Shown: positions 22,415-36,419, counted from the first letter of the stretch. The stretch: DNA of 64,000 nucleotides from Gordionus sp. m RMFG-2023 (GCF_954871325.1 NC_088777.1:3350509-3414508), one strand, 5' to 3'. The notes: generated from the letters alone by a model not told the origin. Program-made: numbers and translations.

Positions 22415-24720
22415 AAAAAACTAATTTTTTTTTATTGTTTTTTTTTAAATAAGATTAAATTTTTAATTATTTTCATAATAGACTTAATATTTATTAATAA
22501 AAGAAATGTACTATACTATTATAACCTTTAACCTGTTGTATTTCTATTACCAACTTTATAAACAAAAACTATCTTATAAAATTTAATTAAATGTTTTAGG
22601 CTACGAACCTTACATATTAATAACTCTAATAAGCAGAATAAAAGCCTATCTTAGCAGTTCAATAATTGGATTTAAGCTACGAATTTTAAAAATTATATGA
22701 TTGTAATATTTTTATTATTATTATGAACTTTATAAAACAAATAAACCTATAATAAAAAGTTTCAATAATACCTTTAAAAACATTGAAGGTAATTAAATAT
22801 TTATAAAAATTTATTTTATTTAATAAAATATAGTACCTCATCAAATTTATAAATTTTAGAGAAATACAATATTTTCATAATTTAAATTTACACTCAAATA
22901 AAAAAAAAAATTTAAATGAATAATTTTCTTACTTTTCTATCAACCACTCTCGTTTTAATTTTATTTGCGATTAAGCCTATTAAAAGTAAATTAATTATGC
23001 ATTAAATTTTAACATTTAGATTCTGTTATAATTTATCAGATCTAGAAACCGGTTCAGAAAGTAAATAGTCTTTTGATTTTATAATTACAAACATTATTCA
23101 AACTTTTATATCTTTTTTTTGTTATTAGTTCATCGTTTGATAGAAAATTGTATATTAACCAAAAATTTGTATTAATTTTTGTAAAAATATAATATATTCT
23201 TTACAATTTTAGAAACTAATTTTTTATATATAATAATTCTGGAGAAAACATACTACAAATTATTCCATTATATTTTAAAGTGATATCAGAAATACGGAGA
23301 CATCACTCTATAAGTAATTTAATTTAATATTAAATTATATATTTTCTTTGATATTTATATAGTTTTTCTATTTAAAAAAAATTATTTTTTATATTTAAAT
23401 ACTTCAATACTTCAATTCTAGCGTAGCTTTTTTTAAAAAAAAAATTAAAATTTATAAAATTGTTATTCAGTAGGTTAAATGAGGTGTTCGAGTTAATAGT
23501 AGTGTAATCAAATCTCTTTTAATCATCCTATAAATTTATTCGTATCAAAGTTATATCATAAATTATCATAAGTATCATAAATTACTTAGATTTTAAAAAT
23601 ATTTATCTAGCTCTCAAATTCTAAAACAACTTTTCTTTTATATCAGATCACTATTAAAATCAAATAAAAATGTAATTTGAACGATTGATATGTACTGAAT
23701 TTAAGTTAAGCAATAAAATAAATAAAAATGTGAATTGTCACGCGATAAAATATAAATAAAACTAAAATATTTTAAATCATGCCATGAGGCATAAAACTAA
23801 AATATATTTATATAAAACAATGTTTATTTTAATTATATTTTTACCGATTTTTAGACATTAATATTTTATGGCTGACCTTGAAAACCATCTCAATATCTAA
23901 TAAACTCTAATTCAGCATATCTAAACCTGACCCATATCAGGCTTTAATAAATACTTATCTTCTAAAATAAAATCTATAGATACCAAATCATCTCATATAT
24001 AGTAATAGTAGTTTTGCTGGCGTAGTAATATTTTTTAACCACACTTTATCACACCGTCTAAATAGCATTGAAAAGGTGACACTAAAAAAGTCTACATACT
24101 AAGTCTAGTCTTAGTATACACTGATCCTAGTTTAAGTCATATCATTAAACCTACACTCGTCGATAATCTCCATCATACCTAATCACATGCAAAGTGGCGG
24201 GTAAGGTGGTTTATTTAGTTCAGATATTATTTTTTGTATATATTGTATCGAGTATTTATTTTATCCGAGACAAGTTTGCTAGATTACCCCATTTGTTATT
24301 AATTTATTGAATTAATTACAGTGCACAATGACATTTATAATTGTATATTTAACGGAATTCCTATTCCTTAGACAGAACATACATAATCATTATATTTTAA
24401 ATTTAACTATTGTTCTTTTTTTAAGAACTTAATCATGTTTTTCTTAATGTCAACTTTTTTTAAAAACATTATGATAGATACTATATATAATAGTTTTAAT
24501 AAATATATGAAACAATAAATAACAATTTTTTGTAGCATCTTGTTACATTAGTTTTATAATTTTCTAAAGAGTTCATTTTTATAAAAAAAAATCTATTAAT
24601 ATTCCTATCATAGTATATAGGATCTTCATTATAAGTTAATAAATAATATAATATTACATAAGCATAATTAATTAATATGCTTAGATTGTAAGCATTACAC
24701 AATATCTAGATCTATAATAT
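22415..24720. other. AT-rich interval without recognised genes
   Basis: Only low-complexity AT sequence and a somewhat less AT-rich patch around 23870-24210 that matched no known family. The left end of the hAT element at 24.7 kb may be here but was not found. Confidence 0.5.
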
Positions 24721-24725
24721 AGGAA

Positions 24726-25831
24726 ATGTTAAAGAAAAGAAAAAGAAAAATCGACTACCTTCCCATGCATCGAAGATGTTCCTATCACACATTAAACTTA
24801 GTGGCAATACAAGATGCCAATAAAATACTTTTAAACAATGAGGATTATAGGAAAGTGTATAAGGTAGCTATATCTAAATGTCAACGTTTGTGGAATACAC
24901 ATAACAAATCTGGGCCATCAGCTGAGCAAATTAAAAAGAGACATTCTCAGCTGCCATATCCCATTGCAACAAGATGGGGTTCTTTTTATACATCTTTATC
25001 TAAAATATTATCACTTATAAATGAAATGCCTTTGGATTTCGATTTATTATGTGATGAATTAGGATTGTGTAGATTTACATAACAAGATCGTGATTTTATT
25101 AAAGAATATTGCAGTGTAAATTTAAATTAATATCTTATAAATAATTTACAATTAAAAAAAATAGATTATGCAACCAGTAGCTAAAGCTATTGATATACTA
25201 GAAGGTAAAAAATATATGTATCTAGGTTATTATACCCCTAACACAGATAATTATCTGTCTGGACTGGAAGGTGTTCAAGAATTAAAATATTGTCAACCTT
25301 TAAAAGATGCTATATCAGCTAGTATTAAAAAAAGTTAATTTAAAATTAAATAATTATTTATAAATTAACAATGATGTTATTCATAATCTTTATGATAATG
25401 ATAACATAATTGCTGCTACTTCATCCACTATTTAAAAACTGATTGGCCTTGGATAAGACAAGAAAAGAATAGATCAAAAAAGATGGAAATTTTAAATTTA
25501 ATAAATACTTTAATACCTCGCGGCGAATCTAACACAAATGGCTCATGTTCTCAACAAACATCATATGTAGTTGGATTTTTTCATTTAAACCGTCAAAATA
25601 TTATTGATAATGATGAATTTATTGAAATTAAATAACAGCACATTATCTTTATATGACGATTTTCCAAATTTAAATATACTTTTTATTAAATATAATATTG
25701 TTATTACATCAAGTGCTCCTGTAGAGCGTTTATTCAGTCTTGGGAAACTCATCTTTGGAGATAAACGAGCGCGTCTCCTAGATAAAAATTTTAAAATCCA
25801 ATTATTGTTAAAAGCAAATAAACATTTATGA
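24726..25831 (+). pseudogene. hAT transposase fossil (BED type)
   Basis: Second half of a hAT transposase. The order is family-typical: LPMHRRCSYHTLNLVA, KCQRLWNTHNKSG, IATRWGSFYTSL (the RW block), QPVAKAIDILEG with YLGYYTPN, and the C-terminal dimerisation domain SSAPVERLFSLGKLIFGDKR with the N-terminal flank FPNLNILFIKYN. The frame breaks at about 25083, 25340 and 25615. The BED finger and first catalytic Asp region are missing upstream. The right terminus is probably near 26176. Confidence 0.85.
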
Positions 25832-26067
25832 AACTCAAATTTTTATGAAAAATAAATGTTTTTTTTTCAATGCAAATATATAGGATATTTTTATTCGATG
25901 TAAATATAAATATTCTATTATCAGAAATTTTTTCGGTTTACTTATTTTTTTATATAAATAAATTGTATATTTTTTAAACAAATGATTATAATTTGTATAT
26001 CATAATTTTTTTATATTAAATAAATTCGTTCAGTAAATAAATGATGTATAAAGTAACGTATAATGTA

Positions 26068-26176
26068 ACAAGTTACTTTTGAAATATAAAACTAATAACT
26101 AGTTATATTTTTACCAATATAACTAGTAACTGTAACTAGTTATGTTTCAAAAGTAACTTTAAGTTTAATAACACTA
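26068..26176. repeat. Palindromic hAT 3' terminus
   Basis: Arms AGTTACTTTTGAAA and TTTCAAAAGTAACT, with AACTAGTTAT-type repeats between them, form a long imperfect hairpin. The sequence ends TTAATAACACTA, like the AACAACACTA ends of the MITEs at 40.7 and 63.7 kb. This is the likely right end of the hAT element at 24.7 kb. Confidence 0.6.
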
Positions 26177-26424
26177 ATATTTTCTATATATTTTCCTTTC
26201 ATTCGATTTGGAATTAAGGAGATATCGTTGATGTAGCCACCTAACTCAGTAATTTTAAATAAATTTCAAGTAGAAAATGTTTATTTATAAGGGTTCATAA
26301 AATAAAGCTGAGAGAATTACTTTTTTCTTAGTTTAGGGCCATCCTCTTACGAATTGTATTGGTCCATCGCTAATTTGAGATTCGGAAGATCGATATTTTG
26401 TCGAATATGGGTAGAAATATATAG

Positions 26425-26945
26425 TTGTTAGGTAGTGGTGGCAAATATTTAGCAGGTTTATTCGACTCAGCCTATATGAGGGCATCTTTTATATTGAAAG
26501 GGGCAAGGATTAATGTATGAGAAATTCCAGGTTACGTCCGCATACATCTGGGCGTTTACCATTGGAACTGTATAGTCCAGTAGTCTCGAGGGTATACGGA
26601 ATGTCAGAAGATTTTAAGACCTTGGTTATAGCATCATTGCATTTTGAATGCATAATGAATCTGCTTCTACATCACTCGGAATGTAGAGAATGAAGGCCTT
26701 TGGAGATGACCAAGTTTGAGAGATAATACAGTGAACAGGGTATTACCATATCAATTCTTTTCTTAGCAGTTGTTCAAGATTTCTCGTTGGAAATGTTTCG
26801 AGAAATTCGTAACTTTACCTGTGGAAAGCTGAAATGGAGAAGAATATAGAATAGACTAGAGAATATGAACAAATTAATTAAAAGTCTTTAGGGTTACCTT
26901 ATGCCAATGCCGCTCTCTTTGGTTGGTAAGGTAGCCTAAAATCTA
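26425..26945 (-). pseudogene. Old fragment of the LINE found at 46-51 kb
   Basis: On the minus strand this stretch aligns in order with 49736-50460 of the LINE. Shared blocks are GATATGGTAATACCCT, TCCAAAGGC, GCAGATTCATTA, CATTCAAAATGCAATGAT, CTACTGGACT and CTTGCCCCTTTCAATATAAA. It has lost segments, carries many stops and has drifted toward AT. It corresponds to the end of the reverse transcriptase and the C-terminal Cys/His domain. It shows that this LINE family has been in the genome for a long time. Confidence 0.85.
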
Positions 26946-26949
26946 GATA

Positions 26950-29170
26950 ATTTTTGATATTATATATATCTAGATATAGTGTACTTAATTTATTCTCATA
27001 TTAATTTATTATGCTTCTACAATATTACATTATATTATATTAATTTATAATAAAATTCTAATATAATATGAATATAAAATATTTGAATAAATCTATTTTT
27101 TGATATTTATCTATTTAAATATAAAAAGTTAACTTTGAATTAAGAATAAAATTTATAAATAAAGATATTTATACATAAACTTTAAAGGTAACAACATTTA
27201 ATTTTTATGAAATTTTTAAAGATTACCAATTATAGTTTATAAATTAATGTATAAATAATTTTGAGAAACACATAAATTAAAATAATTTTATTCAAATTAT
27301 TATAGTTGTTTTTCTTAAAATAATGAGTAAAAAATTATCTTATTATTGTTCGCTCTAGTCTTAACTTTTGGATGTAACTAAAATAAACTCGATAACCATT
27401 TTATATACAAAATTCTGCTTACTTTTTTTTATATATTAGTTGTAGGAGCCTATAGTAAATATTATTTTTGATATATTTTTTATTTGATTGTTATTTTAAT
27501 AATTTTCTAAAATATCGACAATATTTTATTCACTATATTCCTTTAAATAAAAAAAAACAACTTTATTAGCTGAAAAGATCATTTGCAAGAAGATAACTCC
27601 GGGTTAGCCATTTTAAATTTTTATTGTCTTAACGTAAAAACAAAAAATTAGTTGTTAGAAGAATTTTGTGGGCTGATGAAATACTATGCGGAGAAGAAAG
27701 TATTTATTGAACTTTCTTTTTAAAAAAAAGTGAAATATTAAATGACCCTATATTAAAATATTCAAAGATGGCTCATTACTAACAACCAACAAAGGTTTAT
27801 ATAAAAGCTATATTTTATTTTTCAAAACAAAAAAAAATATATATATTTTATTAATTCTATTATTCCCAAATACAATAATATTGAATTCCATAATAAATCA
27901 ACAAGAGTTAAGGCTTTACTTCCTCAGATTTCCTTAAAATCTTGTAAAATGAAAACGGCTATGATTACTAAAAAATATACATTTATTACTTCAGGGGTGG
28001 CATATATTTGGGCCCGCAACTCATTCATATTTTAATTTTAAAATATACACCAAATTAGAGTGAATTCAACTGAGTCGATTAGAAAAATAAAATATTTGAA
28101 CGTATTACTATAGAGACACAGAAAAATATTACTTCTATTTCCCTATTTTCTTTTCGCCCTCAAAAAAAACAGAAAAAAATAGTTTTGTTAAAGATCAGTA
28201 AGTGTAAGTGAATGGCAAGAAGTAGCCAAAAAAATTCATGCTTATTCAGCCAATAGTGAGCAAAATTTTTAACTCTCAGAGGCATTTTAGATGAGAGAAA
28301 GATACTAAATACCAATTTATTCTATTCATATTTACAATGAGTATATTTAAAAAACAATGCATAAAATTAGGTTTAATAAAAGGAGATTTGTGAAATTAGC
28401 GAAATATTTTAAGTTTAAGATATATTTTCATTTTAAAGAGAATAAATATATTTTTTAAAGGAAATATTCATTATAATCATAAATGTATAACTTTTGAATT
28501 TTATAGATCTTGTTTTATTTTAGTTAGAGATATGAATGGGCGGAAACTTAACCCAAATGTTCTTCCATTGTTTAAATTTTTTTTGATAACCCTCTCTTAT
28601 GCGCCTCATGGTTTCTTTTTATTATAGATTTAACAGTCCGCGCTTCATCCACCCAATAAATTTTTGTAATGGTTGATTTAGCCATTTATTTATATTATTT
28701 TAATGTATTTTTCTATGTTAAATTTTTTTTAATAAAATATGTCATATTATGAAATAAAAAAAAGAATTTTTTAAATAAATTTCCTTCATGTTCCAAATTC
28801 ACCCTCTCACAGATTGCTTTAAAAATATTTTTACACGTCCATTTATACCCCCCCCCCCTCTTATCTCTTAAATGTTTATCTTTTATCAGTTGCAGAGCTC
28901 TAGTTTAAAACTCCTTAAGCTTTGATATATTGAGAGTAAAATATTAAATTTTGCTCATAAATATTTTTTTAGTAATATCTCAACAAATTATAAAAAAAAT
29001 TATTAATTTAAAAACTATTTAATATAGACTCATAAATATTCAGCAAATTTTTTTGGCTTAAACTTGAGTAAATTAAAAATATATTTAATTTAAAAAAAAG
29101 TATAAGATATAAATTAGGTAATTTAAAATCTGAATGTTCTCCACCATTATTTTATATACAGATGTATCTT
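26950..29170. other. AT-rich interval
   Basis: No gene supported. At 27993 CAGGGGTGGCATATATTTGGGCC looks like a hAT left end, but no matching right end or transposase was found. A C run lies at 28850. Confidence 0.45.
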
Positions 29171-29503
29171 GACTAGATCTATAATTAAATATAAAATAAA
29201 GTCAAAGAAAAAATAAAGCTCCAATTTTCTATTCCTAGACATCTTCAAATTTGTACTCCATTTATTTTCCTTTAATATATTATATTCTAACACCTCTACA
29301 AATTAATATAGGATATTATTGAAAAATATCTTAGTTCAAAGCATCCAGCGATATTTCTATTTGGAAATTCAAAAATTTTATCTAAAAATTTATATCTTTT
29401 TTATTACTATCAATATACAAATATTTAAAAAAAATCATATTTTTTTTTTGTTGAATTATATAAAATTCGCTATATATGGCTTTCTTTTATCAACTTATTA
29501 TAG

Positions 29504-32500
29504 CAAATGTTAAAGGTGTTATCTTAGGTATTGGTTAAAAATAAATATAGTTCATAATTTATAAATTTTCGTATATTTCTTATAGGATCTCTAAATATGA
29601 GCTATTGCATCGAAAGTATATTTTTAAACAATATTCTTAGATTTAATTTAATCTTTCATTATCAGGTTTAAATTTGTGGATCGGAATAAGTAAATTAGGA
29701 AAATAATTTATAAAAATAATTTATAAAAATAATAATTTAATAACTTTAGGATCAAATAGAAATCTTAGGCTTAATTTAGGTATAAAAAAATTTAGGTGAA
29801 TATATTGTTATAGAATAATTAAAATATAGAACAAGAAATGGATCCCATAATTAGTAAAATATTGTTATTTCAAGAAAGGAAGGAAGAAAGAAAGATCAGT
29901 TAGGAAGATAGAGTCAGATAATAACCTAATTAATTGTACTATTTGGTACATATCAAATTATAAAAAAAATAATATGGCATCCCTTACAATTGATGCCTTC
30001 CATCAAAATAATAATCATGCCTTTAAGTGTTATTTGATGTTTTTAAAATAATTAGTTTTTAATATGTATCATTATATAATAGTATATTCAATATAATATG
30101 TTGTATTTTTAATATAACAGTATCTAATAGAACAGTGAATTTTGGGAATAGAGGTATATTAATTTTAAATTATCACCCACATAAATATCTTTAAAAAAAC
30201 TTCATATATAAATTGAAAGTGTTCCAAAACTAATGTTTAATTTACCCTATGGCTAACCATAATTCAACTTTACCAAGCTCTTCTCTTTATAAATGATTTA
30301 AACCTCCAAATTGAACCTCAACGTGAAGATAGAGGCAAATATTTTAGAAAAATCATAGCTAAGCTATTTTCCAGTTAGCCAAAGTTTGATCACACTATTC
30401 AAAAGATATAATCTTGTAGATGGTGTTGGTTACTCTTACTAAGAAATTTGGGTTCTTTGACGGCTTTAGTTTGCAGTATTATGTCTTTCGGATTTAGGAT
30501 ATATAATATATACTTTCATGAATCCTTTTACTAGAATAATTTTAAAAAAATTCTACTTTGGGAGTTTATTTATAATATTTATCAGTATTTTCAAGATATA
30601 TGTAATTTAATTAATTAAAAGATCAATCGTTGTTAAAGTATTTTTAATGAATTTACCATATCCAAAAAATTTTTAAAATTTGTTAACTGTAGCGCTTTCG
30701 AGTTGAGGATGTTAATAGACTTTAAGATTTTCAGATTAATGCATTGGTTAATTTTTTATGAAATATCATATCTATAAATTTTTTTTTTATTATTACGATA
30801 AAAGTTCTGAGAAAAATACAATTAAGTATACATTTTTCTTATTTATTTATTTGTAATAATAATTAAATTATTTAATATACTAGTAAGCATTGAAATTTTG
30901 GATAAAAATATGTCGATAAAATATAATTTTAATTCATGGTTACATTTATGCCCATTTAATAACTATAATTATATATATATAACGATTTATGTTTACTTTT
31001 ATCTAAAAAATTAAATATTTTTTTTTAATAATTTCCTATGCAAATTAAATATATATAATATATTAAAAAAATGCAATTTTAAAGTAAATTTGAAATAATA
31101 TTAATAAATACTAGTGAAAATGCTTATATTTTAGATAAATTACTAAAAATAAAGGAAATAAATAAAAAATTAATTTTAAAGTAAATTTGAAATTGATATT
31201 AATAGATGCTTTATTTGAGTTTTTTAAAAAAATTACTAAAAATAGAGAAAATATAAATGTTATCTTAGATAGAATTATGTTTAACTGATGGGTACGAGGA
31301 AACGTAGCATTTGAAGTATATTAAATTATCCCCTACGCTCCTTATAAAAAGTGTAATAATTAATGGTTATTTCTTTCTTATCCTTAATTATATTTTCTAT
31401 TCCTACACTTATTTCTGTCATTTACCAATTAAGTTAACATTCCAATTTATTTTTAACTAGTTAAAACTCTTCTGGGTTTACCTACAGCTTTTATTCATGA
31501 TATTTTCTTACCAATATATCCCGCCTCTTTCCTTTCTATGTGACTAAATCATTCGAAATATAATTTTCTTTATCTTAGACTAAATCTGAATGAATATCTA
31601 GCCTCTAAAAAAATTATTCTTCACCTGCCCTTTCTGAGATTTTCTCAGCATTGATCTCGGCATTTTCATTTCTGTAACACTCATAACATTTTTCTTGTGC
31701 GCTGTTCAGCATTCAATTTCCTATAATAAATATATTAATCATTGACAAATATAACTTGCTTTTAAGATCTAGGCTTATATTATCTAATAGGGTATTTGTT
31801 TATAACTACCCATTCCATGACAATTTTAGCTCTTTTCAAATCAGTAAAAAAATATATATTAGTTTAGAATAGGAAAACTATAACAAGTTTCCAGTTAGTT
31901 TGTCTTTTAATTTTAGTTGAAGGCAAATTAACCATTATATAAGTTATAACCAAAATGTATACACTATAATAATGAAATGTGTTAACCAATATCTAGGACC
32001 TGTAAACGGGACCCTAATCATATCTGTAGAAGGTAATTTGATTTATCACCAATCTCTATATATAACATTATTTATTGATACTTTCGTATGTTGTTAATAC
32101 TTACATTTGTAAACCGAACTCACAATGTTCGTGTTAGGGACTCCATTTTTGGGCTTGATAGTTTATGTTTAGAGATCTGCAGGAATTACCTAAAATCCCG
32201 CCCTGAAAGGCTAAAAAATCCCTATGATTTTAAAAATCAGAAATGGGCTTGCTTAAAAATTTTAAAAAAATAAATTGAAATTTAAATCGGACCGGTATAA
32301 AAAACGTAAAATATTTATAAATAAAAAGGTGTGGCTATAAATTTGAACTCTGTAGATCTTATTGATTGAAGATATATTTTAGGCTATTAAATTAACACTC
32401 TCCCTACCCTACCGCTACCCCTACCTTCTCATAGACTTGCAATATATTATTTATAAAAAAAATATATAAAATATTTCAGAAAAAACATCCTTTGCATCAA

Positions 32501-32873
32501 ATTTATTAAGAGGCCACTACAAGTCCTATAACCCACCACAACTCCGTCCCCACCAAAAAATTAATTAAATATTTACACAGCCGCAACAAATTCATAAAGC
32601 CAATAAAAATAGAGAATATAAAGGGGAAGTAATAATCAAAATTTATTTTCTTATTTTTTAGGAGGAAATGCCATGTTAAGTGAATCAGGTAAATAATGTA
32701 ATTTATATGAAAAGAACGTTAATCTATTCCATAATATTATTTTAGTCTCGGGAAATGTCACAATTATATCCGATAGAAGTAAAAAAAAATCGTTTTTTAA
32801 GTTGGCAATTAAGATGATTTTTTTTTAAAATAAATAATTTTAGCAGCTATGCCTTACGTTCTTCAACATAATG
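29504..32873 (+). CDS. Micro-exon gene, copy 2 (ten internal exons; ends not found)
   Basis: Exons match copy 1 one for one: A 29504-29527, B 29586-29615, C 29666-29689, D 29750-29779, E 29830-29853, F 30121-30153, G 31997-32032, H 32662-32688, I 32746-32778, J 32847-32873. All are phase 1 and multiples of three. Exon peptides: NVKGVIL; GSLNMSYCIE; SLNLWIGI; RSNRNLRLNL; EQEMDPII; ISNRTVNFGNR; GPVNGTLIISVE; GGNAMLSES; VSGNVTIISDR; TMPYVLQHN. At exon I the copy-1 acceptor CAG has become CGG. An AG six bases upstream gives a 33-bp exon that stays in frame and adds two residues. Introns between neighbouring small exons are 50-68 bp. The F-G intron has grown to 1.8 kb by a LINE insertion. First and last exons were not found. 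Confidence 0.62.
31290..31730 (-). pseudogene. 3' tail of a second LINE family inside intron F-G
   Basis: On the minus strand, decayed frames read SVTEMKMPRSMLRKSQKGQ, NNFFRG and later HRKERGG. This resembles the C-terminal segment after the reverse transcriptase of RTE/CR1-like LINEs ('TEMrmLRwmcG…irl.RLRWfGHv.R'). It is absent from the first copy of the duplication, so it inserted afterwards. It is 5' truncated and full of stops. Confidence 0.5.
32155..32320. repeat. GGCCCGG-type MITE relic in intron G-H
   Basis: AGAGATCTGCAGGAATTACC resembles the end of the MITE at 690-1060 (AGAGACCTGCAGGCCCGG when reversed). A counterpart lies in copy 1 at about 8035-8185 (with GGGCCGG). It was therefore present before the segment duplicated. 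Confidence 0.4.
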
Positions 32874-35800
32874 GTATATCACCAATTATATCATTTAATT
32901 TTGTTTTCAACTAAAAAAAAATTTCAATGACTTAAATTAACATATTTAAGGAGATGAAACAGAACTCTAAAAAATTAAAGAAATTTGAATATATTGAATC
33001 TATCCAAGATTTTTCCAATTAAATTAATGTAAGATTAAGGAAATAATTACACGTTTTTTTGTAAAAATAATATCGAAAATAAGAATTTTTTAAAAATTTA
33101 AAAATTAGAGAATATTTAGTAAAGATTAGAATAAAAAATATTTTTGCTTGGCAAAGCAATTTTTAAAAATTTTTTTTTAAATATTTATAAAATAACAATT
33201 TTGGGTTTTTTCTAATTTTCTAAAAAAAAATTTTGTAAAATTGTTACTAAGAACGAATATATAGATTTATACTTTGGTAAGAATTAAGCATTATACTAGA
33301 GACCATTATTATATATCTGTTAATTTCCATTATTAACTGTGGTAGATATACCCTAATATTTGTGTATACGCTAACATAATTTATTTCCTTTTTACTATAC
33401 ATACGTTATAACCAATATTTACATTCCCCCATTAAAACAAAACATAATCATATAGCTATATATAATTAACTGTATTTGATAAAGGCACCAGAATAAACTT
33501 CTAATAGCTCAACACTGGAGAAATCATAATTATTAATCTTAGATATGGCTTAACCTTATATTTATCTTGGGGATTGCATTAATCATATGCTAATACAAAT
33601 GGATTAATTATTTTATCAATAAAATTGTTTACTTACCAGTTATCAAAATATTATTGGAATCTTTATTTTGGTGTTTATTAATTGAAGAAATCTCAGTGAT
33701 AGGTCTTTGTTGCAATAAGTTAGGAGTAAATCGTATAAAATGAGTTGAGGTAATAATATATGAGAAAATTTTGATATAGTATTGACTTTGAAAGGATAAT
33801 TTTATTTAAGATTAATTAAACTATTTTATATTAAGGATACAAAACTATTAGTGGCATTACATTGACGCCTCGAAATAAAAACATTTAAGAGACATGTAAA
33901 GTCAAATAAAATAAATTAAACAAAATATAATAAGAAATTTACGCCTTAACATATGTCGATTGAAAATAACAAAATAACATAACAGTTTTCATTCATAGTA
34001 TCTGTATTTTTTGCTATATTTATAAGGATTATTCTATTACATTTTACTTAATTAACAATAAACACTTTATTTTTTATATAAAAATTATTAACCAAAGTAT
34101 TTCTTTACAATTAAAACAAACAATTTTTTTTAAAAATATTTTACAAGACGAATGATCAGAAAATATCAATTATTTAATGCCACTTTGATTATATTAGATA
34201 CAAATTTTAACAATCATGAATTATTTTACAAATGTATATTGAAATTTTACTTCTTTATATAAAAATTATTCTAGAATATAAGGGCATATTCATGAAATAC
34301 GATTCTTTGTAAACGTTCCACGATTAATTCTAGGTCGCTTCTCCAACTTTTGTTTTTTCTAGTACCAGCATAAAATTCTTTACAATTTATCCCAACTTCT
34401 GTTGATTGTTTCTAATGATCTCTTGTAAATGAATAGCGTTTTAATTCTGTAAATGATTGAAGAGGTAAAGGATTATTTATTATTTCCAATCTCTTTTACA
34501 ACTTTTCCTTTATCAAATAACAGTATAAAATTATTCATAATTTATTTTAGCTTCTGGCTTGTTAGTAATGATTCTAGTCTCTCTTCAAAATTTTCTTTTT
34601 TTTTTGTACCAGTATATTTTTCCTGATAATTTAACCTAGTAATTTGCTTTTATATTTACGTGTAAAGTACGTTTTGATAATAGAAATCGGGTTTTAGGGT
34701 CTGCAATGGAGGGATGAATTATCCCACCATACATGAGAGTTTAATTCGAATGCGGGCACTATTAGGAATGAAAGAATATTGAGAAAACGTGGCATTGTCT
34801 TAATAATACTAGGTTAGGTGTGGAGGTGATTAGTACTTAATCTAATGCAATTAGGTTAATTTTTCACTGGAGAGTAACAGATATGTTTTGATACATTTGT
34901 GGCCCTTAGAGCAGTTGAGGGATTGGAGATAAACAGTTTGCTTATATTAAATAAATAATTGGATATGTGGTAGTTGAGGGTAGAGAAAAGTAGATAATAA
35001 GTGACATTATTTCGAAGAAGGACCAATGGGTAGAAAATGTTATAAAAGGAAGGGAAAGGACTTAAATGACTTTTGTGATTTTAAAACAAACAATTATTTA
35101 ACAAAAAAATGTTCAAATTAAAGCATCACCATTGGTAACATTAGAAAGGGTGTGAATGAGATTAAAAATATTGTAACATTGTTTTGAGTAGAAAAATTAA
35201 GTAGAGATGATTATATTATATTAATAAAGCTTTATTCTATAGAAAAATATAAAAAGGTATGATGAATAAATAATTGCAGCACATTTTTACATATAAATAA
35301 ATATATTATACTGCATCATTTTGAAGATTATATACAATGAGTTATCTTCAGAAGCATATGAGATTATTAAAAGGGTTTAAACTATTAAATTTTAAGTCAT
35401 AGGATTAATTGAGTATGGCATGTGGAGAGGATAAGGGTAGCCATAAGATTTATTGCGCCGGCTAGCTCTGGGTTAGGATTAAAAGGAATAATTTTCACCA
35501 TTGTCAATAGATGGTTGATCTACTAAAAATAGGAGTATATAAAAATAAAAGAGGTGGCACATGTCAATTTATAATCTATCCCTTATTTTAGAATGGTCCG
35601 GGATAGATGATTTAAGGACTGATTAGGTTGAGAATCTAAAATATAAGCAAACGACACACGTCAAACTTTTCCTTCATTTTCCAATGTAAGTAAAAGTATA
35701 GCACATTACTATTAAATATTAACTATCGTAATTATCATATTTGTCTAATTTTTATCGACAACTTGCGCTAATAACTCGATATCCATTTATTTATGCCTCC

Positions 35801-36419
35801 AATCGCTTGCTCTTATAATTATTGAGGGAAATGAATGAGTGAAGACATTTATTTTCCCTTATCAAATTCGATCAATATTGATATAGGATTTAGATTACTA
35901 TGTAATTTTTACCTCATCCAAGGCCCTTATACATGTAAACTGGGTTTTAAACGGTATAGCACAAAAACGGTAGATACAATTGTTTTATGATATTGAAAGT
36001 GGAAGGTCTAAAGGTGGTGAAAACATAAGAGGAAGGTTTTAAATGTGCCATCTGCATACCAGAGTAACTGCTTCCTTCATCAGTGTAAGATTTTGCACTG
36101 TGGCAAATATTAAAATTCCTGACAGTTCCGGTTGGAAATACTTGCTATAATATTGAAGGAATGGCAAACCCGAACATGGGTTAATTCATAACATAACTGC
36201 TCGATGAACTGGAATCGATAAGCGACCTATCAAACTGAATCCTTTTTATCAGCAATAGGTGGAGGTGCAACATGAAGGAATAGGGAAGCCCCTGTTATTG
36301 TAATGCTTATGAATTTTGAGGTGCATCAGTTACCTCCGCTGCAGGTTAGCATAATATTTGTAAACTAAATTTAGGATTTAGAGGTGTATATATATCTAGA
36401 TTAGCATAAGCATGAATGA

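Larger units (their letters stand above)
29172..36286. repeat. Segmental duplication, copy 2 (direct)
   Basis: Counterpart of 5525-12690. Insertions unique to this copy are about 0.9 kb at 30960-31850 (a LINE tail), about 300 bp at 33710-34010 and about 280 bp at 35375-35660. These postdate the duplication. Confidence 0.85.

Noticed and set aside
27993-28020. CAGGGGTGGC as a hAT left end
   Set aside because: No partner end, target duplication or transposase nearby.
33275-33290. Twelve-base exon (ATTTATACTTTG) after exon J in copy 2
   Set aside because: Good GTAAGA donor, but copy 1 lacks an AG at the acceptor; one-copy evidence is not enough.
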